From contig JAURVT010000035.1 in assembly GCA_030655315.1 (NCBI GenBank), forward strand, positions 1-64,000: a stretch of DNA of 64,000 bases, written 5' to 3'. Under the pieces are notes generated by a model. That model saw only the letters and a list, made by a program, of their open reading frames with translations. It had not been told where the DNA came from and did no database searches. Source of the stretch: Nocardioidaceae bacterium (GTDB taxonomy: Bacteria > Actinomycetota > Actinomycetes > Propionibacteriales > Nocardioidaceae). Below, piece by piece: positions 52,601 to 60,957 of the stretch. The translations under genes were made by a program, and so were the position numbers. Numbering within the stretch: the first letter of the stretch is position 1; each line of letters starts with the position of its first letter.

Positions 52601-53270
52601 CCCACACGTCGGCCAGGACGTCGTCGGCGAGCGCGAGCTGACGGCCGGCGACCCCGGCACCGACCTCGACCGTGACCGAGCCGCGGAAGCGCTGGCGCTC
52701 GAGCACCGTGACCTGGTCGTCGAGGTGCAGGGCCTCGCCGGAGAGGTGGCGCAGCAGCTCGGGGTCGTCGTCGTTGATGCGGGCGACGAAGCCCCGCTCC
52801 CCGGCCTCGAGGTCGCTGAGCCGGCGGGCGACGGGCTGGTGCAGCGTGCCGTCGGGGGTGGGGATCGGGTCGCCGTGCGGGTCGCGCCAGGGGTGGCCGA
52901 GCGCGACGTCCATCCGGTCGACCAGCGTGGGCGAGACGGCGTGCTCGAGCACCTCGGCCTCGTCGTGCACCTCGTCCCAGGTGTAGCCGAGCGCCTCGAC
53001 CAGGTAGGTCTCGATCAGCCGGTGCCGGCGCACCACCTTGACGGCCTCGGCCCGCCCGAGCTCGGTGAGCGCGATGGAGCCGTAGCGGCGGTGGTCGACG
53101 AGACCGGCGGCGGCGAGCTTGCGCACCATCGCCGAGACCGAGGAGGCCGACACCTCGAGCCCGGACGCCACCGCGGCCGTGGTGACCGTGGCCTCGGGGT
53201 CCCACTCGGTGACGGCGAAGATCGTCTTGAGGTAGTCCTCGGTGGCGGTACCGGGGCGTTCAGTGGTCAC
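52512..53270 (-). CDS. DtxR/IdeR-family metal-dependent regulator
   Basis: A 252-residue iron- or manganese-responsive repressor. The winged helix (about 1-65) has TATEDYLKTIFAVTEWDPEA and EVSASSVSAMVRKLAAAGLV; the metal/dimerisation domain (about 70-140) has EVHDEAEVLEHAVSPTLVDR, DVALGHPWRDPHGDPIP; a C-terminal SH3-like FeoA domain follows, then a tail with two cysteines (GCTYPDCRHLAL). The tail and spacing look more like the MntR-like DtxR branch than IdeR. GTG 53270 has TAGGCT 6 nt upstream. A membrane microprotein gene precedes it, and an iron box occurs at 28761-28779. Confidence 0.9.
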   Translation of the reverse strand: MTTERPGTATEDYLKTIFAVTEWDPEATVTTAAVASGLEVSASSVSAMVRKLAAAGLVDHRRYGSIALTELGRAEAVKVVRRHRLIETYLVEALGYTWDEVHDEAEVLEHAVSPTLVDRMDVALGHPWRDPHGDPIPTPDGTLHQPVARRLSDLEAGERGFVARINDDDPELLRHLSGEALHLDDQVTVLERQRFRGSVTVEVGAGVAGRQLALADDVLADVWVTDALPTRPRTEARGCTYPDCRHLALAAG

Positions 53271-53311
53271 CGGGCCAGCCTAGGCCGTGCCACCGTCACC
53301 GCGGGCGCGGC

Positions 53312-53437
53312 TCAGCGGGTGAGAGCGGCGAGCACCGCGAGGGCGCCGACGAACAGCGCGAGGAAGGCCAGCAGGCGCACCAGGCCCAGGGCGACCGAGG
53401 AGGTCTCCGCGGTGAGGGGCAGGTGCAAGTTGGCCAT
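53312..53437 (-). CDS. 41-residue single-helix membrane microprotein
   Basis: A small open frame upstream of the DtxR-family gene on the same strand. It starts MANLHLPLTAETSSVALGLV and continues as one hydrophobic helix (about 14-39) ending LAALTR and a TGA stop. The start ATG 53437 has TACAAA 7 nt upstream, again the leaderless spacing, though this hexamer lacks the final T. The hydrophobic, codon-biased sequence and the clean start/stop suggest a real gene. I do not recognise a family, and a link to metal homeostasis rests only on the neighbour. Confidence 0.55.
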   Translation of the reverse strand: MANLHLPLTAETSSVALGLVRLLAFLALFVGALAVLAALTR

Positions 53438-53581
53438 GCCTCACTTTGTACCACACGCACGCCACCACCACACGCGTCTCACGCACATATCTGGGACGAG
53501 GGCCGTCCAGGTGGACGGACTTCACGCACGGACGGACGAGATCCCGGTCGACGTGGCGGTCTCTACCTTCGACGGGACTAG
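53438..53581. other. divergent promoter region of microprotein and phosphoesterase genes
   Basis: No gene. It contains the small inverted repeat CCGTCC-AGGT-GGACGG (53503-53518) and several GGACGGAC-like repeats around 53513-53540. No further promoter could be assigned with confidence. Confidence 0.4.
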
Positions 53582-53597
53582 CGTGACCTGCGTCACA
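53582..53597. promoter_or_regulatory. CRP/GlxR-like palindrome before secreted phosphoesterase
   Basis: CGTGACCTGCGTCACA fits TGTGA-N6-TCACA with one mismatch and contains the perfect GTGAC-CTGC-GTCAC. It overlaps a TAGCGT -10-like box (53579-53584) and lies 23 bp before the ATG, a position suited to repression. It shares the 15-mer GACCTGCGTCACACC with the site at 27295-27310. Confidence 0.5.
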
Positions 53598-53619
53598 CCA
53601 GTGACCCGAGGAGCCCGCC

Positions 53620-55578
53620 ATGTCGTCGCTGCGCCGCACCGCCACCGCCCTGTCCGCCACCGCCCTGTCCGCCCTCGTGCTCGCCGCCTCGGGTCTCGCG
53701 ACCACCGGCCCCGGCCACGTCGCCGCGCCGACCGCCGTCGAGGCCGCCGCGGTCACGGGCACCGTCCGGTTCACCGCCTCGGGCGACATCGCCGCCGGGG
53801 CGAACGCGTCGGCCACCCTGACCCGCGTGGGCCAGCTCGCGCCGGACCTGCACCTGGCCGTCGGCGACCTGTCCTACGGGGCCACCGGCGCCGAGCAGCA
53901 GTGGTGCGACTTCGTCAAGGCCCGGGTGGGCCAGGGCGCGGCCTTCGAGCTGGTCTCCGGCAACCACGAGTCCAACGGCCAGAACGGCAACATCAACGAC
54001 TTCTCGGCTTGCCTGCCCAACCAGCTTCCGGGCCTGGTCGGCACCTACGGGCGGCAGTACTGGGTCGACGTGCCGCGCGAGGACCCCGTCGTGCGGTTCG
54101 TGATGATCTCGCCCGGGATCACCTACCCGACCGGGCTGCAGACCTACGCGAGCGGCACCCCCGAGTACGCGTGGACGGCCGCCGCGATCGACGGCGCCCG
54201 CTCGAGCCAGGTGCCGTGGGTCGTCGTCGGCACGCACATGCCGTGCCTCTCGGTGGGTGTGTACGGCTGCGCGGCCGGGGCCGACATCACCAACCTGCTC
54301 GTGCAGAAGAAGGTCGACCTCGTGCTGAACGGGCACGAGCACGCCTACCAGCGCACGCACCAGCTCGCGATCTCCGCCGGGTGCACCGGCATCCTCCCGG
54401 GCACCTACACCGCGGCGTGCGTGAGCGACTCCGACGCCACGATGCGAGCGGGCGCCGGCACCGTGATCGCCACCGTCGGCACCGGTGGGCAGGCGCTGCG
54501 CGACATCTCGACCACCGACCCCGAGGCGCCCTACTTCGCCGCCGCCCAGGGCCTGAACGCCGACCCGACGTGGGGCAACCTGCTGGTCTCGGCCACGGAC
54601 TCCGTGCTCTCGGCCTCCTTCGACCGTGCGGCCGGCGGCACCTTCACCGACGCGTTCACGCTCGACCGCGACGCGACGCCGCCGGCCAACCAGGGCCCCT
54701 CGGCGTCGTTCACGTCGTCCTGCGACGCGCTCACCTGCGCCGTCGACGGACGCGGATCCTCCGACCCCGACGGCACCGTCGCCTCGTACGCCTGGAGCTG
54801 GGGCGACGGCGCCTCGAGCACCGGTCCGACGCCGTCGCACGCCTACGCGGCGCCCGGCACCTACACCGTCTCGCTGACGGTGACCGACGACGACGGCGCG
54901 ACCGCCACGACCACCCGCCAGGTCGCGGCCACCGCGGCGAACGGCCCGCTCGCCCGCGACGCGTTCGGCCGCACGACCGCGAACGGGTGGGGCGTGGCCG
55001 ACGTCGGCGGTCCGTGGACGGTCAGCGGGACGACGTCGCGGTACTCCGTCGCCGGCGGGGCGGCCCGGATGGCGTTCCCGACGGCCGGACTGACCCTCAG
55101 CGCGTGGCTCGACCAGGTCTCCTCGAGCTCGACCGACCTGACACTGACTCTCACCACGGACAAGACCGTCACCGGTTCGGGTCTGTACACCGACGTCACC
55201 GGTCGCCGTACCGCCGCGGGAAGCTACCTGGCGCCGGTCGTGATCACGTCCACCGGTTCGGTCAACCTGAGGTTGGCCAGCCGTGTCGGGGCGACCAGCA
55301 CCGTCATCGCCCCCGCGATCTCGACCGGGATCACCTACGCCCCCGGGGACCGCCTGCGGGTGAGGCTCCGCGTCGTGGGAACGACACCGACGACCCTGCA
55401 GGCCCGTGTGTGGAAGGTCGGCACCCTAGAGCCCTCCACCTGGCAGCGCACCGTCACCGACAGCACTGCGGGCCTGCAGTCGGCGGGCGGGGTCGGCATC
55501 AGCAGCTACCTGTCGAGCGGCTCCACGAACACGCCGTTCGCCCTCACGATCGACGACGTGCAGGTCACCGCACCCTGA
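53620..55578 (+). CDS. secreted metallophosphoesterase with PKD domain
   Basis: A 652-residue exported protein. A signal peptide (about 1-44) is followed by a calcineurin-like phosphoesterase domain with metal-ligand motifs SGDIAAG, VGDLSYG, SGNHESNG, VVGTHMPCL and NGHEHAYQRTH, resembling purple acid phosphatase/MPP_PAPs forms. A PKD domain follows at about 365-440 (FTSSCDALTCAVDGRGSSDP, YAWSWGDG), and then a ~200-residue beta-rich C-terminal domain that may bind a surface ligand. GAGGAG at 53608-53613 is the ribosome-binding site. A CRP-like palindrome overlaps the promoter. It probably scavenges phosphate from extracellular esters. Confidence 0.9.
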   Translation: MSSLRRTATALSATALSALVLAASGLATTGPGHVAAPTAVEAAAVTGTVRFTASGDIAAGANASATLTRVGQLAPDLHLAVGDLSYGATGAEQQWCDFVKARVGQGAAFELVSGNHESNGQNGNINDFSACLPNQLPGLVGTYGRQYWVDVPREDPVVRFVMISPGITYPTGLQTYASGTPEYAWTAAAIDGARSSQVPWVVVGTHMPCLSVGVYGCAAGADITNLLVQKKVDLVLNGHEHAYQRTHQLAISAGCTGILPGTYTAACVSDSDATMRAGAGTVIATVGTGGQALRDISTTDPEAPYFAAAQGLNADPTWGNLLVSATDSVLSASFDRAAGGTFTDAFTLDRDATPPANQGPSASFTSSCDALTCAVDGRGSSDPDGTVASYAWSWGDGASSTGPTPSHAYAAPGTYTVSLTVTDDDGATATTTRQVAATAANGPLARDAFGRTTANGWGVADVGGPWTVSGTTSRYSVAGGAARMAFPTAGLTLSAWLDQVSSSSTDLTLTLTTDKTVTGSGLYTDVTGRRTAAGSYLAPVVITSTGSVNLRLASRVGATSTVIAPAISTGITYAPGDRLRVRLRVVGTTPTTLQARVWKVGTLEPSTWQRTVTDSTAGLQSAGGVGISSYLSSGSTNTPFALTIDDVQVTAP

Positions 55579-55672
55579 CGGCGGCCGGTCGCGGGCGACC
55601 CCCGCCGCCGCTACCGTGGCGGCACCGGCGCGCGTCCACGGGAGAGGCGCGGCACCGATCCAGGGGGATCCC

Positions 55673-56305
55673 ATGACCGCGACACCACCGGGCCCCGGGC
55701 CCGACCAGAACCGACCGTCGGACTACCCGGGAGCCGCACCGTACCCAGGGCCCGGCCCGCAGGGCGGACCCGCACCGTCGGGATGGCAGCCCTACCCGGG
55801 CTCCGGCGCCCAGCAGCCCGCAGGCCCGCCGCCGGCGCGGCCGGCGTCGATCACGTGGGCCGTGCGGCTGCTCGTCGTGGGCGGCGTGATCTCGCTGATC
55901 TCGCTCGTCGTCGGCCTGCTCACCGCCGGAGACCAGCGCGGCGAGGTCGCGGACCAGCTCGAGGGCCAGGGCACCGACGCGTCGCCCGAGATCGTCGACG
56001 CGGCGTTCGCCCTCGGCATCGGCGCGGCCATCGTGTTCGGGCTCGTCGGGGCCGTGCTGTGGTTCTGGATGGCGTGGAAGAACGGCCAGGGTCGCGGCTG
56101 GGCGCGGATCCTCGCCACCGTGCTCGGTGGTCTCAACCTGCTGCTCACCGGTGGGACGCTGCTGGTGCCCGGCGCCGGGATCGGCCTCGTCGAGGTCATC
56201 GTCTCGGTGGTGACGGTCCTGGTGGGCGTCGCCGTCCTGATCCTGCTGTGGCGACCGGAGTCGAGCCGCTTCTACGCCGAGACCGCGGCACGTCGGGCGT
56301 ACTGA
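55673..56305 (+). CDS. proline-rich membrane protein of unknown function
   Basis: A 210-residue protein. The first 55 residues are Pro/Gly/Tyr-rich (PYPGPGPQGGPAPSGWQPYP), then four membrane helices follow at about 62-84, 108-130, 141-163 and 167-190, ending with a short basic tail. Proteins of this plan are common in actinobacteria and uncharacterised. GGGGGATCC precedes ATG 55673. Its last 34 bp overlap the end of the convergent DUF998 gene. Confidence 0.75.
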   Translation: MTATPPGPGPDQNRPSDYPGAAPYPGPGPQGGPAPSGWQPYPGSGAQQPAGPPPARPASITWAVRLLVVGGVISLISLVVGLLTAGDQRGEVADQLEGQGTDASPEIVDAAFALGIGAAIVFGLVGAVLWFWMAWKNGQGRGWARILATVLGGLNLLLTGGTLLVPGAGIGLVEVIVSVVTVLVGVAVLILLWRPESSRFYAETAARRAY

Positions 56306-56913
56306 CCCAGCAGCACCACGCCCGTCCCGACGTACCAGGCCACGACGGGCCAGATCGCGACGCGCTCCCCCAGGCCGGGCGGGGCGTCGAGGCCGAGCGC
56401 CACGATGCCCGCCAGGCCGGTGGCCGCGCACGCGAGCGTCACCCAGCCGTAGGCCCGACGGCCGCGGCGCCGGACGCACAGCAGACCGACCAGACCGACG
56501 GCCAGGCTGGCCCCGCCGATGGCGAGGACGGCACCCACGTAGTGCACCGCGTCCTCGCCGTCGACGGTGAGCGGGAAGAGGCCGACGAGCGCGTTGCCGG
56601 CCGCGGTGACCACGAACATCGCCAGCACAGCACGCCGGCCACGGCCGACGAGCGGTGACAGGAGGACGGCCGCCGTCAGCACGAGGGTCGCGTGCAGCAC
56701 CAGCGAGGCGTCGAACAGCCACCACAGCGACGAGCAGCCGCCGGGTTCGCAGGCCGGGGCGCCCAGGTCGCTGACGTAGTCGCGCGACCAGTCGTAGGCC
56801 TCGCCCCGCCAGGCCGCCGCGGCGACGACCTCGGCGAGGACGTACTGGACGACGAGCACGAGCGCGACCGCCCCCGCGAGGAGGCGGCCGCGCCCGACGA
56901 CGTCACCGGTCAC
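56272..56913 (-). CDS. DUF998-family membrane protein
   Basis: A 213-residue protein with six predicted helices. It has the DUF998 features: an N-terminal helix with VVQYVLAEVVAAAAW, the RDYVSDLGAPAC block between helices 1 and 2, ALVGLFPLTVDGEDAVHYVG in the centre and GLGERVAIWPVVAW near the end. Function unknown. The GTG start overlaps the stop of the MMPL transporter gene (GTGA), so it is translated with it and likely under the same TetR regulator. Confidence 0.82.
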   Translation of the reverse strand: MTGDVVGRGRLLAGAVALVLVVQYVLAEVVAAAAWRGEAYDWSRDYVSDLGAPACEPGGCSSLWWLFDASLVLHATLVLTAAVLLSPLVGRGRRAVLAMFVVTAAGNALVGLFPLTVDGEDAVHYVGAVLAIGGASLAVGLVGLLCVRRRGRRAYGWVTLACAATGLAGIVALGLDAPPGLGERVAIWPVVAWYVGTGVVLLGQYARRAAVSA

Positions 56914-59228
56914 CGGGCGTGGGACCCCGAGGTCGCCTCGTGGAGGCCGTGCGGCCCGTGCGGCGGGCCGTCCGGCTCGTCGTCCGAGTCGTCGGCCTGC
57001 CCGTCGGCCCGGCCCGCGGGCTCCAGGTGCCGGAGCAGCCGCTCGCCCTCGATGTCGAGGTTGGGCAGGAGCCGGTCGAGCCAGCGCGGCAGCCACCAGG
57101 CGCGGTCACCGATCATCGACATCACGGCGGGCACCAGCGTCATGCGCACCAGGAACGCGTCGGCCAGGATGCCGATCGCGAGACCGAAGCCGATCGACTT
57201 GACGATCGCCTGGTCGCTGAAGGCGAAGCTGCCGAACACCCCGACCATGATCGCCGCGGCGGCGGTGACCACGCGGGCGCCGTACTGGAAGCCGTGCGTG
57301 ACGGCTTCCTGCGCGGGTCGGCCGTGCACGTACTCCTCCCGCATCCGCGACACCAGGAACACCTCGTAGTCCATCGCCAGGCCGAACAGGATGCCCGTCA
57401 GCAGCAGCGGCAGCAGGCTGATCACCGGCCCGGGGTTGTCGACGCCGAGGACGCCGGACAGCCAGCCCCACTGGAAGACCGCGGTGGTGGCGCCGAGCGA
57501 CACCACGACCGTCACCAGGAACCCGAGCACGGCCTTGAGCGGCACGAGAACCGAGCGGAAGACGGCCATCAGGAGGATGAAGGCGAGCCCGACGACCACG
57601 AGCAGGTAGCGCGGGAACGCGTCCGACAGCGACTCCGAGACGTCGACGCCGACGGCGGTCTGGCCGGTCACGAGCACCCGGGCGCCGGTCTGCGCCTCGA
57701 CCTCGGTGACGTCGGCACGGATGGTGTCGACGAGCTGCTGGGTGTCGGCGTCCGACGGCCCGCTCTCGGGGATGACGGTGACGATCGCGTACTGCGCCTG
57801 GTCGAGCTGGCCCTGGTAGGCCTGCTCGGCCGCGGCGTCCGACGGGTCCGCGGGCGAGGCGGGCACCACCTGGGCGACGTCCGTGCCGATGGCGCCGATG
57901 CGGTCGGTGACGGCCTGCACCGCGCCGGCCGGGTCGGCGGCCCCCTTGGTGTCCACGACGGCGAGCAGCGGGCCGTTGGCGCCCGGGCCGAAGCTGTCGG
58001 AGATCAGGTCGTAGGCCTGGCGCGCCGAGCTCTCCGCGGGGGCGGTGCCGTCGTCGGGCAGGGCGAGCTGCAGCGACAGCGCCGGGACCGCCACCACGCC
58101 GGCGGCGATGATGCCGACGAGGAAGACCGGGTACCGGCGGCGGGTCACGAAGTCGGCCCAGCGACGTCCGGCGGTGGGCTTGCCGGAGTCGTCCTCGGGG
58201 TCGCGGCCCCGCAGGCCCGGGATGCGACCCGACAGGATCCGCTTGCCCGCGAACCCGGCCAGGGCCGGGAGCAGCGTCAGGGCGATGAGCACCGCGACGA
58301 GGACGGTCCCGGCGGCGGCGACGCCCATCTCGGTCAGGAAGGAGATGCCGACGATCGACAGGCCGAGCAGCGCGATCATCACGGTCAGGCCGGCGAAGAC
58401 GACCGCCGACCCGGCGGTGCCGACGGCGCGCCCGATCGCGTCCTCGGACTCGCGTCCGCCCCGGATCTCGTGCCGGTAGCGCGAGACGATGAACAGGGCG
58501 TAGTCGATCCCGACCGCCAGGCCGAGCATGGTGGCGAGGATCGGGGTGGTGGACCCGAGGTCCATGAAGCCGGTGAGCGTGGTGATGCCCGCGACACCGA
58601 TGCCGACGCCGACGAGCGCCGTCACGAGCGGCATGCCGGCGGCCACGAGGGAGCCGAAGGTGATGACGAGGACGACGAGCGCGAGCACGACGCCGATGGC
58701 CTCGCTGCTGCCCGTCTCGGGCAGCTCGGTGAGCGCGTCGCCGCCGACCTCGACGCGCAGGCCCGCGTCCTCGCCGAACTGCGGGGCGTCCTCGAGCGCC
58801 GTCCTGACCGACGCGTCGAGCGAGGTGGACTGCTCGGCGTAGGAGACGGTCGCGTAGGCGACCCGGCCGTCCTGCGAGATCGTGCCGCCGGCGGCGGGGC
58901 TCGTGATCGTCGCGTCGGGCGACTCCAGGCTCGCCAGGGTCCGGTCGATCGCGGTCTGGTTGGCGCCCTCGGTGACGCTCTGGCCCGTCGGTGCCTGGAA
59001 CACGATCCGGGCGGTGGCGCCGTCCGGCGCGGCCTGCGGGGTGCGCTCCTTGATCAGGTCGAACGCCTGGATGGACTCGATGCCGGGCACGCTGAACTGG
59101 TCCGACGTCGGCCCGGACAGCGTCGCGGCGCCCGCCCCGGCCAGGACGAGCAGGCTCAGCCAGATCGACAGCACGAGCTTGCGGCTGCGGAACGACCAGC
59201 GTCCGAGGCGGTAGAGGTACCAGGCCAT
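56910..59228 (-). CDS. MMPL/RND-family transporter
   Basis: A 772-residue efflux-type transporter with two repeats of a helix, an external loop domain and five or six helices. The first helix is about 17-37; the first helix cluster (about 190-330) includes TTPILATMLGLAVGIDYALF and FLTEMGVAAAGTVL; a second large external domain spans about 395-535; the second cluster includes GILFGLAMDYEVFLVSRMRE, the RND proton-relay aspartate region. The His/Asp-rich C-terminus is disordered. It lies 44 bp behind a TetR gene with a clear operator and carries AAGGA ahead of ATG 59228. Substrate unknown; relatives export lipids or drugs. Confidence 0.92.
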   Translation of the reverse strand: MAWYLYRLGRWSFRSRKLVLSIWLSLLVLAGAGAATLSGPTSDQFSVPGIESIQAFDLIKERTPQAAPDGATARIVFQAPTGQSVTEGANQTAIDRTLASLESPDATITSPAAGGTISQDGRVAYATVSYAEQSTSLDASVRTALEDAPQFGEDAGLRVEVGGDALTELPETGSSEAIGVVLALVVLVITFGSLVAAGMPLVTALVGVGIGVAGITTLTGFMDLGSTTPILATMLGLAVGIDYALFIVSRYRHEIRGGRESEDAIGRAVGTAGSAVVFAGLTVMIALLGLSIVGISFLTEMGVAAAGTVLVAVLIALTLLPALAGFAGKRILSGRIPGLRGRDPEDDSGKPTAGRRWADFVTRRRYPVFLVGIIAAGVVAVPALSLQLALPDDGTAPAESSARQAYDLISDSFGPGANGPLLAVVDTKGAADPAGAVQAVTDRIGAIGTDVAQVVPASPADPSDAAAEQAYQGQLDQAQYAIVTVIPESGPSDADTQQLVDTIRADVTEVEAQTGARVLVTGQTAVGVDVSESLSDAFPRYLLVVVGLAFILLMAVFRSVLVPLKAVLGFLVTVVVSLGATTAVFQWGWLSGVLGVDNPGPVISLLPLLLTGILFGLAMDYEVFLVSRMREEYVHGRPAQEAVTHGFQYGARVVTAAAAIMVGVFGSFAFSDQAIVKSIGFGLAIGILADAFLVRMTLVPAVMSMIGDRAWWLPRWLDRLLPNLDIEGERLLRHLEPAGRADGQADDSDDEPDGPPHGPHGLHEATSGSHAR

Positions 59229-59272
59229 GAGGGTTCCTTCGGGTCGTGCGGTGGTGCGGCGGGTGACGCAGG

Positions 59273-59845
59273 TCAGGAGGTGATGCCGAGTGCCGGCAGC
59301 AGCACGGCGTCGACGAAGCGGAGCATGTAGGTCGGGTCGGACGGCTCGCCGTCGATGACCTCGCGCAGCAGGGCGGGTCCGATCAGGAGGGGCAGCACGA
59401 ACGCGATCGCCGGGCGGTCGGCGGCGACCTCGCCGCGCTCGACCCCCCGCTGCACGATCGTGTCGAACGTGGCCCGCTGGGCGGCGACGACGTTGTCGCG
59501 GACGCCGGTGGCGAGGTCGGGGTTGGTGCGGCAGGCGTGGACGATGGCGCCGACGATCGTCATCTCGATGTCGGGCTTGTCGGCGTGGTCGCACATCAGC
59601 GCCTCGAGGTCGCCGCGCACCGAGCCGGTGTCGGGGACCTCGGGCTCCACCGGGAGCAGGGTGCCGAGCGCGTCGACGACCAGCGTCTCCTTGTCGCCCC
59701 ACTGGCGGTAGAGCGTGGCCTTGCTGGTGCGGGCGTCGGCGGCGACGCGGTCCATGGTGAGCCGGTCGTAGCCGTCCTCGGCGAGGATCGCGAGCACGGC
59801 GGCGTGCAGCTCGGCCACGCGCGCGGCCGTCATCCTGCTGCTCAT
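59273..59845 (-). CDS. TetR/AcrR-family regulator of the MMPL transporter
   Basis: A 190-residue TetR protein. The HTH lies at about 8-55 (VLAILAEDGYDRLTMDRVAA, ARTSKATLYRQWGDKETLVV), and the C-terminal half is the TetR_C_11-like fold with DNVVAAQRATFDTIVQRGVE and LLREVIDGEPSDPTYMLRFV. I chose ATG 59845 because GGGGGATC stands just before it; ATG 59860 is a weaker alternative. A perfect palindrome 17 bp upstream is the likely autoregulatory operator. The transporter gene follows in the same direction. Confidence 0.92.
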   Translation of the reverse strand: MSSRMTAARVAELHAAVLAILAEDGYDRLTMDRVAADARTSKATLYRQWGDKETLVVDALGTLLPVEPEVPDTGSVRGDLEALMCDHADKPDIEMTIVGAIVHACRTNPDLATGVRDNVVAAQRATFDTIVQRGVERGEVAADRPAIAFVLPLLIGPALLREVIDGEPSDPTYMLRFVDAVLLPALGITS

Positions 59846-59861
59846 CGATCCCCCACACATG

Positions 59862-59878
59862 AACGAAACGGTTTCGTT
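59862..59878. promoter_or_regulatory. TetR operator upstream of TetR-MMPL operon
   Basis: AACGAAAC-G-GTTTCGTT is a perfect 17-bp palindrome with an adjoining extra CGTTTCG-like half (59875-59881). It lies 17 bp before the regulator start, the usual place for TetR autoregulation. Confidence 0.7.
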
Positions 59879-59958
59879 TCGCTTCTCACGGTACGCCGGT
59901 GCGCCCGCCGGGGCCAGGTGGGACCCGTGTGACGTCGGACGCAGGGGCGCGCGGGGCG

Positions 59959-60786
59959 TCAGCGCAGGGCGGTGGCGAGCGTCGTGAGGGTGTCGGCGCA
60001 CCCGGCGTCGACGTGCAGCGTGGCGAGCTCGTCGCCCCGCGTCGTGCCGCGGTTGACGATCACGACGGGCGTGCCGTCCTTGGCCGCGCGACGCACGAAC
60101 CGCAGCCCCGACATCACGTGCAGCGAGGAGCCCGCGACGAGCACGGCGTCGGCCGCCGCGAGCATGTCGAAGGCACGCTCGACCCGGGGCTTGGGCACGC
60201 TCTCGCCGAAGAAGACGACGTGCGGCTTGAGCGGGCCGCCGCAGGTGAGGCAGTCTGCCAGGACGAAGCCGTCGGTGTCGTCGAGCAGCGCGTCGCCGTC
60301 GGGCGCGACCGCGGCGTCCTGCTCGGACCAGCCGGGGTTGAGGTGCGTCAGCCGGTCGTGCAGCGACCGGCGCGAGGTGACCTCGTCGCAGCGCAGGCAG
60401 ACCACCTCGTGGATGCGGCCGTGCAGCGCGACGAGGTCGTCGTGGCCGGCCGCCTCGTGCAGGCCGTCGACGTTCTGCGTGACCAGGCCGGTCAGGCGCC
60501 CGTCGACCTCCATCGCCCGCAGCGCGTGGTGCGACTCGTTGGGGGCCGCCGCGCGCATCCGGGCCCAGCCGACGTGGGCGCGGGCCCAGTAGCGCTGCTG
60601 CGCCCCCCGCCCCGACATCAGCTCCTGGAACGTCATCGGGGTGCGCGGCACCGACCCGGGGCCGCGGTAGTCGGGGATCCCGGAGTCCGTCGAGACCCCG
60701 GCCCCGGTCAGGACGAACAGCCGTCTGCCCGCCAGCACCTCGCACGCGTCGTCGATCGTCGCGCTGCCGGAGGTGGTCGTGCTCAC
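59959..60786 (-). CDS. NAD-dependent protein deacylase (sirtuin)
   Basis: Sir2-family enzyme of 275 residues. The NAD-binding block is VLTGAGVSTDSGIPDYRG, followed by QNVDGLHEAAGH, the catalytic histidine in LHGRIHEVVC, the zinc site CLRC...CLTCGG (two CxxC pairs), VVFFGESVP and VAGSSLHV. It belongs to the bacterial class with a typical small domain. GTG 60786 has TAGGCT 7 nt upstream (leaderless arrangement). It is divergent from the acyl-CoA dehydrogenase, so a role in controlling acyl-CoA metabolism by deacylation is plausible but inferred from position only. Confidence 0.93.
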   Translation of the reverse strand: MSTTTSGSATIDDACEVLAGRRLFVLTGAGVSTDSGIPDYRGPGSVPRTPMTFQELMSGRGAQQRYWARAHVGWARMRAAAPNESHHALRAMEVDGRLTGLVTQNVDGLHEAAGHDDLVALHGRIHEVVCLRCDEVTSRRSLHDRLTHLNPGWSEQDAAVAPDGDALLDDTDGFVLADCLTCGGPLKPHVVFFGESVPKPRVERAFDMLAAADAVLVAGSSLHVMSGLRFVRRAAKDGTPVVIVNRGTTRGDELATLHVDAGCADTLTTLATALR

Positions 60787-60828
60787 GACCTCAAGCCTAG
60801 GTCGCCCGCCCCACCCCCACCGAGTGCG

Positions 60829-60885
60829 CGAGATACGGCTTCTGCACCACCGGAGCGTCCCGCGTGGTGCAGAACCCGTATCTCG
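60829..60885. repeat. 22-bp-arm inverted repeat in a divergent promoter region (element F)
   Basis: Arms 60829-60850 and 60864-60885 match at 21 of 22 positions (CGAGATACGG end, CTGCACCAC inner end) around a 13-base loop. Unlike the other long hairpins it lies between divergent genes, 43 bp from the sirtuin and 73 bp from the acyl-CoA dehydrogenase start. Confidence 0.75.
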
Positions 60886-60933
60886 ACCACTCCCGGGGGC
60901 GGGTGGGACGTGACACGATCGATGGCACGTGGG

Positions 60934-60949
60934 GCTACCCCGGAGTAAC
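60934..60949. promoter_or_regulatory. imperfect palindrome before acyl-CoA dehydrogenase
   Basis: GCTACCCCGGAGTAAC is a near-palindrome (GTTACTCCGGGGTAGC in reverse), nine bases before the ATG. It overlaps TAACAT (60946-60951), a -10-like box 6 nt from the start codon. A regulator cannot be named. Confidence 0.4.
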
Positions 60950-60957
60950 ATCGAGAC

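Noticed and set aside
59258-59276. Third CRP-like site (reverse of GACCTGCGTCAC) between the MMPL and TetR genes
   Set aside because: Only one half-site matches the TGTGA/TCACA pattern and it overlaps the TetR stop codon inside an operon, so it is likely chance similarity.
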